DNA of 64,000 bases from positions 19,840,001 to 19,904,000 of the forward strand of contig OU612068.1 of assembly GCA_914767715.1 (NCBI GenBank). The letters run 5' to 3'. The position numbers and the translations under genes are program-made. Every line of letters begins with the position of its first letter. The stretch's first letter is position 1. Positions 1 to 39,040 of the stretch are shown here, one piece after another. The DNA is from Membranipora membranacea (taxonomy: Eukaryota > Bryozoa > Gymnolaemata > Cheilostomatida > Membraniporidae). A model generated the notes under the pieces. The model was given only the letters and a program-made list of their open reading frames with translations, was not told the origin of the DNA and did no database searches.

Positions 1-1154
1 CAAAATCTTCAATTGCTGTTAGATAAAGAAACACCATGCTAGGTCAGATTGGAAAGAATAAATATTGCTTTGTATCAATGGTTAGAAACAGTCACTGTAG
101 TTGTGGGGTTGCACTAACTGCTACCATTTACCCAGAATTGTTACAGCAATGTTAAATCTTTATATCAATGCATGCAGGTTGTAAGTATGGCTCACAATGA
201 TGGTGTAAAGTTCCATCGCAATGAGGTCCAAGCATTAGCAGGAAAGAGTGTTTGATTGTAAGTGATAGCGGTAATGAAAACCAGCTGAAGCTAGCTAGCT
301 AGTCAAATAAAGATGTTACATACGTGCATATAACGGTGCTCTATTTGAGGGTACTCTATCATAAAGAGGAGTGTTGCTGTAAAGGGACTCGGCAGACCCG
401 ACGCGTGCAAGGCGGCCATTGTTATTCTTCTGGGGCTCCAGTTCTGAAGCAAAGTAAGAATGCCATGCGGTAACCTGTTAGAGCATGCTTAGCTAGCTTA
501 TCAAATTACTAAGGTAACTTCTAGCAAAGTGTTGATTATGCGTTCACTCAGAGTCAAGCGTCAGCGTGAACATCATTTTAGGTTTACTAGCAAAATCATT
601 CACCATGGTAATGCGGAAAATGGGTTATATGCTTGAAAGTGGATAATGAAAATTTACTTTGGCTGTTATACCATAAATAAAAGATTAAAATGCATTAATG
701 GCTTGCACCACAACTGCATAAAAAAGCTTATCCCGTTACATGTTAGTTTGACTTTTTCCACCAAAGTTCAGGTAGCTGAACAATACTGCAGCAAAAACAC
801 ATCAAAACAAAACTGACAGTGCTTTTGTTAGCAATCAGTGCAAACAGCTGGTTGAAAGTGGAGCCAACTCTATGAAGAATACCTATATGACTATAGCTAC
901 GCACACACACACACACACACACACACAGAAATGATGTTTGCTGCTGGTGAAGAAGCTCCGAACCAGTTGTAGCACATAAACACCTTATACATCTACATTA
1001 TTTTAGTGTGCAACAGGAACTGGCAACCGTATGTAGCTTTGAAAATGATAGGTGCTGATAGCAGATGACAAACGGACAAAAGAGAGGTGAAGGGGTGAAT
1101 CAGCAGAAATCACACGATGGGGAACTTATCAGTAGTTAGCTTAGTCAGCAGTAA
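1..1154. other. Par-3 3' flank / 3' UTR, no gene seen
   Basis: This stretch lies downstream of the Par-3 stop codon on the minus strand and probably includes its 3' UTR. I see no coding exon on either strand and no convincing polyadenylation signal. A CA dinucleotide run lies at 902-927. Confidence 0.5.
902..927. repeat. (CA)n microsatellite
   Basis: About 13 uninterrupted CA units downstream of the Par-3 stop codon. Confidence 0.9.
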
Positions 1155-28020
<26,866 letters not shown>

Positions 28021-28200
28021 ATAGCAATAAATATTCATTGATTTGATTGGCTGTGGGTGAAGAGTTTAATCCAATCAAAAGTATTGAAACAAAGTCAAAG
28101 GGGAGGTAATAACTAGCATCCGGAAGGGGCGTGTCAATTTCTTCTTTGCTCTCTTTCCAGGTCATTCATCAGTCTCTGTTCCAGGGAAATCTTCACCAAG
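28021..28200. promoter_or_regulatory. Candidate bidirectional promoter of Par-3 5' exons and ACBP
   Basis: Inverted and direct CCAAT boxes lie at 28046-28050 (ATTGG) and 28071-28075 (CCAAT). They are followed by an ETS-type CCGGAAG at 28120-28126 overlapping a GC-type GGGGCGTG at 28126-28133. No TATA box is obvious near either start. The block sits about 100 bp above the ACBP start codon and just upstream of a minus-strand candidate first exon. Confidence 0.5.
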
Positions 28201-28234
28201 TTTCATTTACAGCTAGATTACTTGAAATTTCAAC

Positions 28235-30241
28235 ATGTCTGAGGTGAGGATCACTAAAGTCTTTATTATCTGTATATATATCATAATATTGTTATCATTG
28301 TTAACGCAAATACCACTCATTTATTACTTAAAAATGTGCTATGCTTGTATTTAGTCATAATAATGCTTTGACTGAGTTTGGTCTTGGATGATGATGTGGA
28401 ATGAATGAGCAAATGATGCTACTCCTTCTTACACCTCACTACAAATACTTGTATCATGGATTAGTGCCAATATGATGCCTTGCCAATACTTCTTATACCC
28501 ACAACTGGTAGCAGACTATCCAGTCTTTTGTGTTGGTTTGATGGGTGAGCCACCACCAAGCCCAGCAGTAGGTAAGTAAGCATCAGTAAGATGTTGCATC
28601 CATCCATGCCTAGCATAATTGTAATTCTACAAATCAATAAGATTAGATAGCATGGCATTCACCAGTCCGCCTTCGTAGAACGCTGGATTGGACATGGTGT
28701 TGTGACCCTGAGCGATGCTCCGTACATTTAAGATATTTTACCTTACTTGATCAATATCATGCAATCATGACTTAGAGTTTGGCCGTTACTTACAGCGATG
28801 GTTGTAATTTTTTATGTTGTGATTTTTCAGGCATTTAACAAAGCTGCTGAAGAGGTTAAGAACTTGGCTGCTAAGCCATCAGATGCTGAAATGCTAGAAA
28901 TCTATGCTCTATTCAAACAGTCTACAGTTGGTGATTGCAATACCAGTAAGTTTTTTTTATCCGCCGGGACATCTTGGATTTGAAACACATTATTTTCCTT
29001 GTATGGAGAACTGCTTCTGACTTGAACCCCTCATAACGCTAAGTAAAGAGCTTATATTTTACCACATTGTGTGGTGTTTGTGAAAGGGCAGCGGACCTGA
29101 TTTTTTTTTAAACTGATTAAGCTGTTCGTAAATGTCTTCTACCCTAGTCCTATTGTTTATTCATACTTTAAACTTGTGTCCTTGTAATTTCTAGCTAGAC
29201 CTGGTATGTTAGACTTTGCTGGAAAAGCCAAATGGGACGCATGGAATGCAAAGAAAGGTGAGTTTAATTGGATTTCGTACTTCAAGTCTCATTGATGAGT
29301 CAGCAGGCGTCAAGTATTCACCTGAGCCCAGAAGTTGCAGCCAGTACACATAGTGGGCTGTCCATCCATAATGGGGTTACATTGCAATCACACATTATGT
29401 ATATATATATTGACAATGGGAAGCCTCATTCCTTGACATTCACACCTGTTGAAGCTGTACGGGTTAAAAGAAGAAATGCTACTAACCGCACCTATAACAG
29501 CGCCTCTAACAGCAGCGCTACCATTTGTGTTATCTTTGGGAGAAAGCTAGCTAATCACTGCCTCGCTCTCAAAAGCAGTACAAACTATAATTGAGATTAG
29601 TTTATATGACGTGTTTACTGTACATTAGTGATAATATTACGGTGTACTGTTTTATCAGATACTGTGCAAACACAGCTTTGATTTTATCAGCAGTCAAGTC
29701 AAGCCAATAATTAGACTAGGTTTTACCCTCATATATTAGATTATAATTATGTAGCGTAATGCTGTCTGGGCCTTTGTCGGGTTTAAGGCATATACAAGAA
29801 GATATTTGAATGGGGTTGAATCATTTTGGCTATGGACACGATTTCCCATGCAACAGGTTGACAATTAATTGCTGGTGCCCTTGCGCTGGCTATAATTGTC
29901 CATCAAGATCACACAACTCCGAAGTATATAACCTAGAAATAAACTTGCAGTTCACTTAATTCAAAACTCTGGCGACCACAAAAAATTGTTCTAATTAACA
30001 AGAGTCTGAATTAAGTGACAATAGAATGCATTGACATCTGGCTGAAGAGAACAATGTTCCTTGTCTGAATTAACAGGAGTTTTGAAATAGTAAGTTTGAA
30101 TTAACCAGCTTACACTGTATTTTCCTGATTGATCGTTTCTTACCTCAATTCTTTCTTGCTTTAGGTCTATCAAAAGAGGATGCTGAAGGAAGGTATGTCA
30201 CCGAAGTAGAGAAGCTCAAAGGAACTTACGGAATGAAGTAG
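28235..30241 (+). CDS. DBI: Acyl-CoA-binding protein (ACBP/DBI), complete, 4 exons
   Basis: ACBP is a small cytosolic four-helix protein that binds medium- and long-chain acyl-CoA esters and buffers the acyl-CoA pool. Exons: 28235-28243 (MSE), 28831-28945, 29195-29257, 30165-30241. The spliced reading frame is 87 residues, the usual length for this family. Hallmarks are [47 protein letters not shown] and a final [11 protein letters not shown]. The Tyr and Lys residues that contact acyl-CoA in family members (YALFKQ, KAKWDAW) are present. Phases are 0, 1 and 1, and all splice sites are consensus. Its nearest upstream neighbour is the Par-3 5' region, with which it may share a promoter. Confidence 0.97.
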
Positions 30242-31017
30242 ATACTCGATATACTAACTAGATTATACTCAGATTTGCCTTTAGCAGTTACAATCCAAGT
30301 TTATTGTTTGTTCTCTACGTACATAAGGGTCAGAAACAAAGTATCTTAGTAGGCTTCCAACTGGTTTATTTTAATGCATACCATTTTACAGTGACAAAAC
30401 TTCATCATTTATGACAGTACTGCTGCAGTCAAACAAGTGCTTCCTCATGTCTCTGTGCCAAAAAACTATGTCGTATGGAAGAACATTTCAAATGAATGTT
30501 TTTGTTTTCTCTAAGTCTTGTCTGTTTTGTTTGTTCCTTCCAAATTAAACACATAACAGAATCTCTCACAAACTTCGTATTCATACCACTTTTATAGGGT
30601 GATATTATGTGTCTATCAGGCTCTCATGATTTGATAATGAAAACATAACAAAGGTTGTCCATGGCGGTAACGAGAGGGAAAAAGGCAAATCCAGAGCTCA
30701 CCATAATTGTTGATTCTGTAAAACGACACAGATATTTATGGTCTAAGTAGCCTGAGGTATACAGATGACCATAAGAAAGTAGCAGTATCATGTGTCACTG
30801 TCTGATAGATCTCCCAGGGGTATCGAGAGGACAATGACATTCAAGAGTGTAACTTGATCTCCACGGGAATTCTAGAAGTAGGTGGAATTGCATTTTGTCT
30901 TTTCTACTGCCGTCCTACTGGTTTGCTAAGTGTCTTGATGTAACATTATATTTACTAATGCATGTAAAGGCAACCTGTTATCATTCACGACCACTGGATT
31001 TACTTCAAAATGAGAAG

Positions 31018-31023
31018 AATAAA
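31018..31023 (+). other. Possible ACBP polyadenylation signal
   Basis: An AATAAA hexamer 0.8 kb below the ACBP stop codon. A variant ATTAAA at 30544-30549 is closer and may be the main site. Confidence 0.35.
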
Positions 31024-31761
31024 GCATAATCTTGCTCTTGCTACAGCTACTACTACAAAGTTTATGCAATGACTGTGTAAAATGATATCAGCCAAATAGG
31101 GTTCTAATTAATGACGCTATCACATGCTATGATCATAAGCTGATGATAAATTAGTAAAAGTACGTATCATATATGTATTCGCAATGTGTGAAACTTGAAT
31201 CATGTCCAAGTAATGTAAATACAAAAAGCCCTGAATTATCTGGTAAGTAAGGAGTAGAAACTTGTATTGTTAGAGGCTGGCATCAATTCTGGTGAGACAA
31301 CTACTGCACAAGAGCTCAGATCTTTTACTATTTCTGCGTACGACCTGCTAGGCGAGCATTTTGAAAATACTTGTCTTACACCCATCAGTAATAATCAGAC
31401 TGTATACTTTGAATAGTTGTCTTGTTTAGGAAGTTATCGCTCCTTTTCCTGTGAGGAGATAAATTTTAAATTTGGTCAATAGGGCCATAGGGCCACTGCA
31501 AGTGCAGTGGTCTGGTGTTCATGGGAAGAAAAGGCCTCGGCCACCAGAGAACTTGACCGCTACGCTACACATTCAGACACTACAGTGAACCTGTGGATTC
31601 CTCTTTCTTTTGAAGTTGTAGAAGATTGATTTACTCAGTATATTTATTGCTCTAAAAAAGGGTTTAAAAAGTTGCTAAGTTATGATCGATAAAAACATAC
31701 TAATCCATAAACAGATATTTAAAGTTCAGACTGCAATGGTCAGAAGATGAAATTGAAAATA

Positions 31762-31781
31762 ATATATATATATATATATAT
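31762..31781. repeat. (TA)n microsatellite
   Basis: About ten TA units in the ACBP-caveolin spacer. Confidence 0.85.
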
Positions 31782-31959
31782 TCTAAATTAAAAACATGAT
31801 GAATACATCTTTCACCTGAGCATGAGAGATGAGATTAAAAAACCTTATGGTTCGTAATTTGACTTTTATACAGGAACGCAATAACAATCAATGAAAATTT
31901 TCAACATACCGGTATAAACCCGTACATGTAGTTTATCGTTTGGTGAAGAGAAGGACTCT

Positions 31960-33221
31960 TCAGCCCTGAGTAACCTTGATATTGCTGCATATCATTCCCA
32001 GTGCAGCCATGCAAGGCGCAACAAAACATTCAATCACTGTGCTGAAAATCTTCTGCATTGAAAGACACATTATCTCAACACATCTCCTCGATGGTGTGAT
32101 GTACCATATGTGACAGAAAGTCAGACAAGCGAACTCGCATCCCCAACATAAGCCATATAGCCATGTGCAGCATACTGTTATACACTTGTAGCAACAGTTT
32201 TTACCTCCTTCGTAGCATTTGAATCCACATTTGTAAGCGCAGTCTGGGGAGTGTGCACCATCAGGTTCTCCGAACACATCCTCAAACGCAACCTGCAAGA
32301 GTGTAAGTGGATAATTCCATTATCTGACCATAGTTTAATCAAGGAGTAAAAAATTATACTTGAGGAGATATCAGCCAATATTTCTCAAGTGGGAATATTA
32401 AGCAAATCTTAATCTAGCCGAGGTTTCATAGAGAACCGGAAGTGCCATTGTACTTCATTGTAAACAAATTTTAGTTTCCACTCCTCTCTTTTACTCCTTG
32501 GTTTAATGACATTGTTGCTGTTGTGAATGAGTTATGAGGAGAGACCATGCTGAACCAAATATTACTCAACGAATCTGTACCTGAGTCATTCTAATGTATA
32601 CAGAATCTCTGTAGACCTTGATTTAGCTGGAACGTAAGGTGTATCTAGTTGGCAAAGAGGATAATGTTACTCCTAGGCTAATTTGATATACAACATAACA
32701 TCAATGTAGTGTGCTCTTTCAGGGAGTTGTCCTTTCTTTTAAACTGAATGAACAACTCCCATAAATCCAAAATACACTGATGAAGCAGGGAGATTGAAAT
32801 ATCCAATGTCTTTTATTTTTTTAAATACAAGTTTTATTGCCTACCAGTCTCCACTTACTCTCATTGAGAAGAAAATATTGGGATTTTTATGTGAAGTTTT
32901 ATGAAGTTGATGCTGCGTTCTTTTGAGTCAAGTTAAAGAATAACCGAGTTTCAATAAAGATCTTTTTAATTGTTATGGCCGGCTTTCAGTTGTCATCAAA
33001 GAATGGCGAAAAGATTATGATAACTTTTAATTTGTCAACCTTACATGTTGAATGTACAGTTGCAACCGTGTGTACAGAATAATGATATTTGATCTAGATG
33101 AGCCAGACAAAGCTCTAGGCATTTCTGTAGCAAAAAACATGTCTGTACATACCAAGAGATTATCGTTGAGATTGTTAGGATCTCTGTTGCCCATATCTGG
33201 TCTTCCGTCATCATCTCCCAT
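31960..33221 (-). CDS. CAV: Caveolin A, cysteine-rich, 2 exons
   Basis: Caveolins are hairpin membrane proteins that oligomerise and shape caveolae with cavin and lipid partners. Exon 1 33221-33153 (23 codons) and exon 2 32292-31960 (110 codons plus stop) join in phase 0 to give 133 residues. NRDPNNLND precedes the intron. FEDVFGEPDGAHS then matches the family signature FEDVIAEP-x-G-x-xS. A central hydrophobic segment (LYGLCWGCEFACLTFCHIW) aligns with the caveolin intramembrane region, and SNIKV matches the C terminus. There are about 17 cysteines, far more than the three main palmitoylation sites of vertebrate caveolin-1. First of three tandem copies, nearest relative copy B. Confidence 0.93.
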
Positions 33222-34608
33222 TCTTTAAAATCCGAGAAAGCTGAGTGACAACGATAATCCACAAAAAAAATGCTTCTGAAGTAGAAATGTAACTTTTACC
33301 GAATGAGAGAGCAGTAGCGTCAAATCTTCTTTTATATTTGTGTGTTACCAGGCTGCTCAAGCCTCAGGCGACCTCATTGAAACAGGTATATTATCTTATC
33401 ATGAGGATGATATACTCATAAAAGGAAGTAGCAGTTGCATGATGAGCTTGGATCAGAGGCTTTCCACTGTTGATCAGTTGTCATGGTTCTCATTGTGTGT
33501 TGCTATTCCTAGCGTGCTGACAGGAATCAGAGGACCTGATTATTATACTCTGGAGTAATTACCTCATAAATACTATAGATGGGCTGCATAATTGTAAAGC
33601 AAATCCATATTATGCATTATTGTTCTCACACCCTCACTTTAAATCTTCATTATTCCAACTAAATCAAAGGCTTGCAATTTTCTCGAATTAAAATTGCTTG
33701 CAAAAAGAAGAACTTAGAGCGAATATACTTTGAGCAGATAAGCTCAGAGCACTCTGAATTTTGCTCATTCACCATCAACTTGAAATAAGAAGTGACAAGT
33801 GCCATTATGATGACATGCTGCATTGCATGAGATATGATAGATAGGATTTGAAATCAAACCTCCCTTGGCATGTTGAGGTTAGTGTGATCAGTGGAACGAT
33901 GAGGAGTCGGCAGGCTCCCAGACTTTCCAGCAGTAGACCAAGTTTGGTCCATTTGCCTGCTTTCCGAGTTGCTCCCGATCCACTGGTCACGCAGCAGGAA
34001 GGGAGCAACTGGAATGCAGGCAATTGGATAAAACTTGATCTAATCCAGCAGCAACCCACAACAATGATTACATTCAAATACTGGTTTTGTGAGGGTTTGG
34101 GATTCCCAACACGCAGGGCTTCACGATGCAGGGGCTGGCCATGAGAATGGTGTACTAGCCTTGTAAGAGGTTCTTTCGCTGAAGACATGTGTGTTGTACA
34201 ATGTTATACACAACATTGGCAGTTCTTGATTTGTGTTTTATCTCTGACCGCTTGTAAGATTTTTAAACGGAACAATTATGGTAGCGTAATTTGGTTTGCT
34301 GTGATGCCACTGCATCTCTAGCAGTTGTTTTATTTAAGTCCTTTAATATCAGCATTCTATCAAGTGTCATAATATGTCGTACAGATATTTTATGTCTTGG
34401 ATTTTATTTTCATTATATTTAGTTATAACTAAAATAGCTGTTACGGTAATAAAACTTTACACTCGAAAGAGAAAAAAGTTTTGAAGGCATTAATGAAATT
34501 TTGTTTAATGGACGGAGATGTGATGAAGAAATTCATATTAAAACGTAGTGAAAATAGTTGAAGATTATTCGCCAGTGTTTATGATGTTTGATTTTCTGAG
34601 TTTATATA
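33222..34608. other. Caveolin A-B spacer with foldback repeat
   Basis: It holds the caveolin A upstream region, a foldback repeat at 33936-34040, and a possible minus-strand poly(A) signal for caveolin B at 34408-34403. No exon I can support. Confidence 0.5.
33936..34040. repeat. Foldback repeat, family H copy 1
   Basis: The left arm (GACCAAGTTTGGTCCATTTG then CCTGCTTTCC and GTTGCTCCC) pairs with the right arm (GGGAGCAACTGGAATGCAGG then CAATTGGATAAAACTTGATC) around a loop near TCCACTGGTCACGCAGCAGG. The same loop and arms recur at 49626-49707, and one arm recurs at 54108-54167. Confidence 0.7.
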
Positions 34609-35766
34609 TTATCCTTGAGTAACTTTTATATTACTGAAAATGAGGCCACATGTTGTGACTATGGGACCCAAGCAGCACTCCAAAAACATTACAAAGATCT
34701 TCTTCAAGGAGTTGACCAGGATCATCATCACCTTTATCTCTGGAGTGACTTGCCAGATGTACACAAACGAGAGACAGGCAAAGTGGCATCCCCAGCAGAG
34801 ACCGCATAGCCAATTGCAGAGAACGGTAAGGCACTTGTAGCAGCAGGAGATTCCACAGTTGTAAGAGTTGTATCCACATTTATACGCACAGTCAGGGGAA
34901 TGGGCGCCGTCAGGCTCGCCAATGATATCCTCAAATGCAACCTAAAACCATGAAAGATAATCAAATGAAATGATGGAATATCTAAAGCTAAAAGGTTGGA
35001 GAGATTTGACATGTAGCTAATGAAAAGCCTCTCTACAAAAAATATTTTGTTCAACCCCATCAACAGTTAATGAGGTGAAAAATTTTGTTCAGTCCTGTTA
35101 CAATTTATTGCCATGGAATAATTCAAATAAAAACTTTCTTTCCCCTCCCTGCTTCATGCAAATTTCCTCAAACTATGTAAGCATGTATCTTGAACATTCC
35201 ATGTACCCAAGACAAGTGACATATTTACAGGAGGCTCGTCATTTCACACAGGCTTTAAATAGCTTAATTTAAATCCAACTTACATTACTCCCCCACTTCT
35301 ACCATGCAAAATTTAGTGCCTCGGTCAACCAAATACTTATGTCCTCTTTAAGGCCACCAATTTTATAAAAACTTCCACTATACAACGATTTTTGTCTCAT
35401 AGTCATAGCTATCGTGAGAGGGACCTTAATTCACTTTATAATTCGGCAAAATCACCTAAAACGACCATTGCCAAAATATTGAACTCATAGCCAAGAGCCA
35501 GTTCTATTTAGGTTTTTTGCACTTTTTTTCATCAATTTAATATAAATAATTAAATTTTTGTCAGTGCACAATGGAAAGACTTTTTCAGAAAGACAATGCC
35601 AACGAAGTTGAAAAAAAAACATTATTATTGCAGCATGCAACGTATTATTAATTGAATCAAATCATATCAAATCAAATTGAATTGAATAAATACATACCAT
35701 AAGGTCACTGTTAAGGCTGTTTGGGTCTCTGTTCACCATATCAGGTCCTCCTTCTTCTCCACCCAT
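34609..35766 (-). CDS. CAV: Caveolin B, cysteine-rich, 2 exons
   Basis: Second tandem caveolin. Exon 1 35766-35698 (23 codons: MGGEEGGPDMVNRDPNSLN...) and exon 2 34941-34609 (110 codons plus stop) join in phase 0, giving 133 residues, the same length as copy A. The signature FEDIIGEPDGAHS, the segment LCGLCWGCHFACLSFVYIW and the terminal SNIKVTQG are clear. About 14 cysteines. Exon 1 and the last eight residues nearly match copy A, so A and B look like the more recent duplicates. The segment after the membrane hairpin (EIKVMMILVNSLKK) differs from the Cys-containing stretch in A. Confidence 0.93.
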
Positions 35767-36481
35767 TTTTGTTTTATTATGATCGTAAGAGGGAAATTAA
35801 AATGTGAACTGTTTAGGCTGAGCTATGACACTGAACTAAAATTATTTTGAGTTTGTTGGCTGTTCAAAAGCTTATCCCAAACAATTTGAGCTGATCCTAG
35901 AAACCAGTTTGAATTCTTAAAAATCCTGTGGGAGAACGATTCATTATGTTATTGACAGAAATGTGTGATACTTTCTATACCGAGATCTAAGACTAGGGGA
36001 GAGGCTGTAGATTTGTTACCAAGCTACCCCTTTAGTCTCTGTTATAATCTTTAGCTCATAAACAAGAACTAACTTCTTTTCTTTTGTGGTGCTCTTTTGT
36101 ATGAGGCTAATAATACCTTTCTGGATTACTCCCTGAACATTTAGAAAACACTCTACAGTAGTAAACATGATTTAATAAGCCCAGGATGTAGAGGAAATAT
36201 GAACTATTTAAAATTACATGTTTTATTCTATATAGCTCTCATCACAATCTATTGAATCACAAATTTTAATTTAAAAAAAGTATTATTAAGTAAACTAGAC
36301 GGAGAGAAATAAATATCTCAGTTGTGTTCAAATCCTCTGCTGGGTATTGAAAGGTAACTAATTGATGTCAGTATATCAACAGAAACAAAACACCTTTGAT
36401 AAGGAATCCTCCCTGTAGAAATTGGCCGACACCACAATTAATTCGAAATAGTTTTGTTAGCTATCACAAATCCATATCCTG
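35767..36481. other. Caveolin B-C spacer
   Basis: It contains the caveolin B upstream region and the caveolin C 3' region, with a possible poly(A) signal at 36227-36222 on minus. Nothing else recognised. Confidence 0.5.
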
Positions 36482-37221
36482 CTAGACGTTTTGCACCTTG
36501 ATTTTACTAAACACTAAGCCATAAGTCTCACATATGGGTGCCAGGAAGCAGCTGATGAATGTACCGTAGAAGCTCTGACAGGTTCCACACCAGATAGTAC
36601 AGACTCTGTGAGATGGTGTAATGTACCAGATGTGAGCGAATGTGATGCAGGCAAACTGACAGCCCCAGCAAAGTGCTAGTGGCGCGGCGCACACGTAGGT
36701 CAGAATCTTATAGCAGAGATTTTTACCACCCTCGTAACACTTATATGAGCAGACCCAGGCACAGTCGGCTGAGTGGGCTCCATCCGGCTCTCCTATCACT
36801 TCCTCAAAGGCAACCTACAGCAGATATACTCATATCAGTGAAAATTTGAATCTTTAACCAAAGATATCTTCAACACTGTTTTACCATTAGAAATTGTTTT
36901 ATATATCAAGGCACTTGGACATCGAGACCAAGCACATGAAAAAAATAAATGGCAAAACAAATCAAGTGAATTTTGATGAAAATATTATTATCAAGAATTT
37001 TTTCGTTTTGTGAAAATTTTGTAAGACTGAGTCACAATTGATTGACGTAAGACTGAAAAATCTGCCTGATGATACGATCTATTTTTCAAATTCATAGGTT
37101 TATACTGAACCAACAAAATATCGGTGATACATACCTGGACGGTATCATTCAGACCGTTGGGGTCTCGATCAAGCATGAAAGGCTTTCCCTCCTCGACTTG
37201 TGGAACCCCATCTTCAGACAT
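36482..37221 (-). CDS. CAV: Caveolin C, cysteine-rich, 2 exons
   Basis: Third tandem caveolin and the most compact. Exon 1 37221-37135 (29 codons, MSEDGVPQVEEGKPFMLDRD...) and exon 2 36814-36482 (110 codons plus stop) join in phase 0 for 139 residues. It has FEEVIGEPDGAHS with Glu in place of the usual Asp in FEDV. The membrane segment is LALCWGCQFACITFAHIW and the C terminus FSKIKV. About 13 cysteines. The intron is only 320 bp. Exon 2 is exactly 333 nt in all three copies, which supports simple tandem duplication from one two-exon ancestor. Confidence 0.93.
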
Positions 37222-39040
37222 AATAACAATATGAAGATCTGCTGAGGTGACTTGAAATGTTAGAGCGGCAACAAGCAAAACAGAACTGAAACGATGGGTT
37301 CGAACTGATCGATTATATTTTAACCTACATTGATGAGGGATGAGGTACAGATTGGCTTAATTGGATCTCGAACACAAGGTGTATCAAGATTGTGTAAACT
37401 TTGAGTCAGGGCCTGAGTCAGCACTGCAGGGATTACGTTTCCGCTTTGTTTCAAAGATATCAATTGACCACTCTTTGTCACCATAGACAGAGATACATGT
37501 GAATTCAACTGGACATATCTTCGCGATAGTAACATAATTAAAAAATACGTAACTTAAAACACACAATCCCATGTTTTTCTTCCTAGCTTGGTCTTCAACC
37601 TGCCTGCCTGCCTATTGTTACTAACGAAAGATTATCGGTTTTATTCTTTTAGTTAGAGTACAGTTTGAGCTGTATGTGTACTGCATTTGATAACAACTAA
37701 AATCGCACTATTTAAATTTACAGATCAGCCCAAGGTAATTAAGTGGTTCATTTAAAGTGGTTTAAGTTGTCGTGGTGCTGCCTTCCAAGACAAGTTAAAA
37801 TTTTTTGAATATATACATTATTTTTTGTCAGCGTTATTCCATTGAATAAACAAATTTCTAGCACCAGTGCTAGATCTCTAGACTATTTTTCACAAAAGCT
37901 TTTATTTATCAATAATTAGAAATACAACTCTGATATATTATTGGCTGGCAATCTTTTGATTAGCATTAAAAAGTGGTTCAAACATAACAAGCAACAAAAT
38001 GAAGCTGAATATCGTGATAGTATAATTAAGATTGTAATACAATGATTATTTTGTGGTATATATTATATATTACTAAACCATTAATTATACCCTAAAAATA
38101 ACTACAAACACAAGATAAGTCTATATTTGGGGTGAGGAAGGCAAGGGATGACGGGGGGGGAGGGGTTGGTATACAAAACTAAAAACATTGCAAAGCCATA
38201 TTATTGAAACATTATTGGCAGTTAATAAATAAATTGACAATCCGATGGATTTTAGACAGAAGGGTGAAAAGTGACTAGGGTCAGTATTTTACATAGACTC
38301 AAAAATAGTCATAAATCGCATCGAAGTCAACACAATCAGACTACATTGGTAAATGCTAAGCCTTGACTGGGCCTCATATATCATATCATGTCAATTTTCC
38401 ACCCAGAAAGCATGCAAAGTAGGTAAATACAACAGTGAAAGACATAAGCACGAGGGATCTGCTATGAATGAGAGTCTTAAAAACAGGGCAGAGATTACAT
38501 TATTATAAACAGAAATACCATGAGAATCACAACAGAGGACAAATTGCACGGGCACCAGGGACAGCATAGGAACACTTCTACATACTACTACAGCAAATAT
38601 TATGCATCATTGATATTTAAAAAGTGAAAACTAATGGTTACTAACCCCAAACATAACGGCAGAACTAGAGGCAACATAGTAATACAAATAATATCATCAC
38701 ATGAACGCTGACCTCGGGAAATAATATGTTTAGTAAATATTTGATATCAAGTATCTCCGGATTGCATTCCAAATTTTCACATCTCGGACACTTAGATATG
38801 ATTATGGGGGTTCGATTCGATTGCTTTACCAGCTAACTACCAAAGTATATGAAACCTAGTCATTCCCATGAGTTCATTCAAAAAGTTCACAACCGATATT
38901 ATCACTATTAGCACTAGACTGCGATTCCCCTCAACTGATATACTTTGGGTGGATTTAAAGGTCTCATACTAACATGTTCAATCAGAATGTGATTTACATG
39001 ACTTCGAGGTCACAATGTCATTTTTCCGTATTCTCCCTTC
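37222..39040. other. Spacer between caveolin C and alpha2-delta
   Basis: It contains the presumed caveolin C promoter and the alpha2-delta 3' UTR. It is AT-rich, with a G-run near 38152-38165. Short open stretches on the minus strand at 37320-37572 do not resemble any family I know. No gene called. Confidence 0.45.

Larger units (their letters stand above)
30242..31959. other. Convergent spacer between ACBP and caveolin A
   Basis: It holds the 3' ends of both genes. Possible poly(A) signals are ATTAAA at 30544-30549 and AATAAA at 31018-31023 for ACBP (plus), and AATAAA read on minus at 31648-31643 for caveolin A. A TA-repeat lies near 31762-31781. No coding exon seen. Confidence 0.5.

Noticed and set aside
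29268-29594. 108-codon plus frame inside ACBP intron 3
   Set aside because: It reads through the real donor of ACBP exon 3; intronic read-through.
33340-33558. Plus-strand 72-codon frame with an internal AG...GTATAT exon-like block (AAQASGDLIET)
   Set aside because: It lies just upstream of caveolin A on the other strand, has no partner exons and no recognisable family.
37320-37572. Two overlapping minus-strand frames upstream of caveolin C
   Set aside because: They overlap each other, match no family and are more likely promoter-region sequence than a gene.
38800-38830. GGTTCGATTCGATTGC resembling a tRNA box B
   Set aside because: No box A or acceptor stem in the expected place on either strand.
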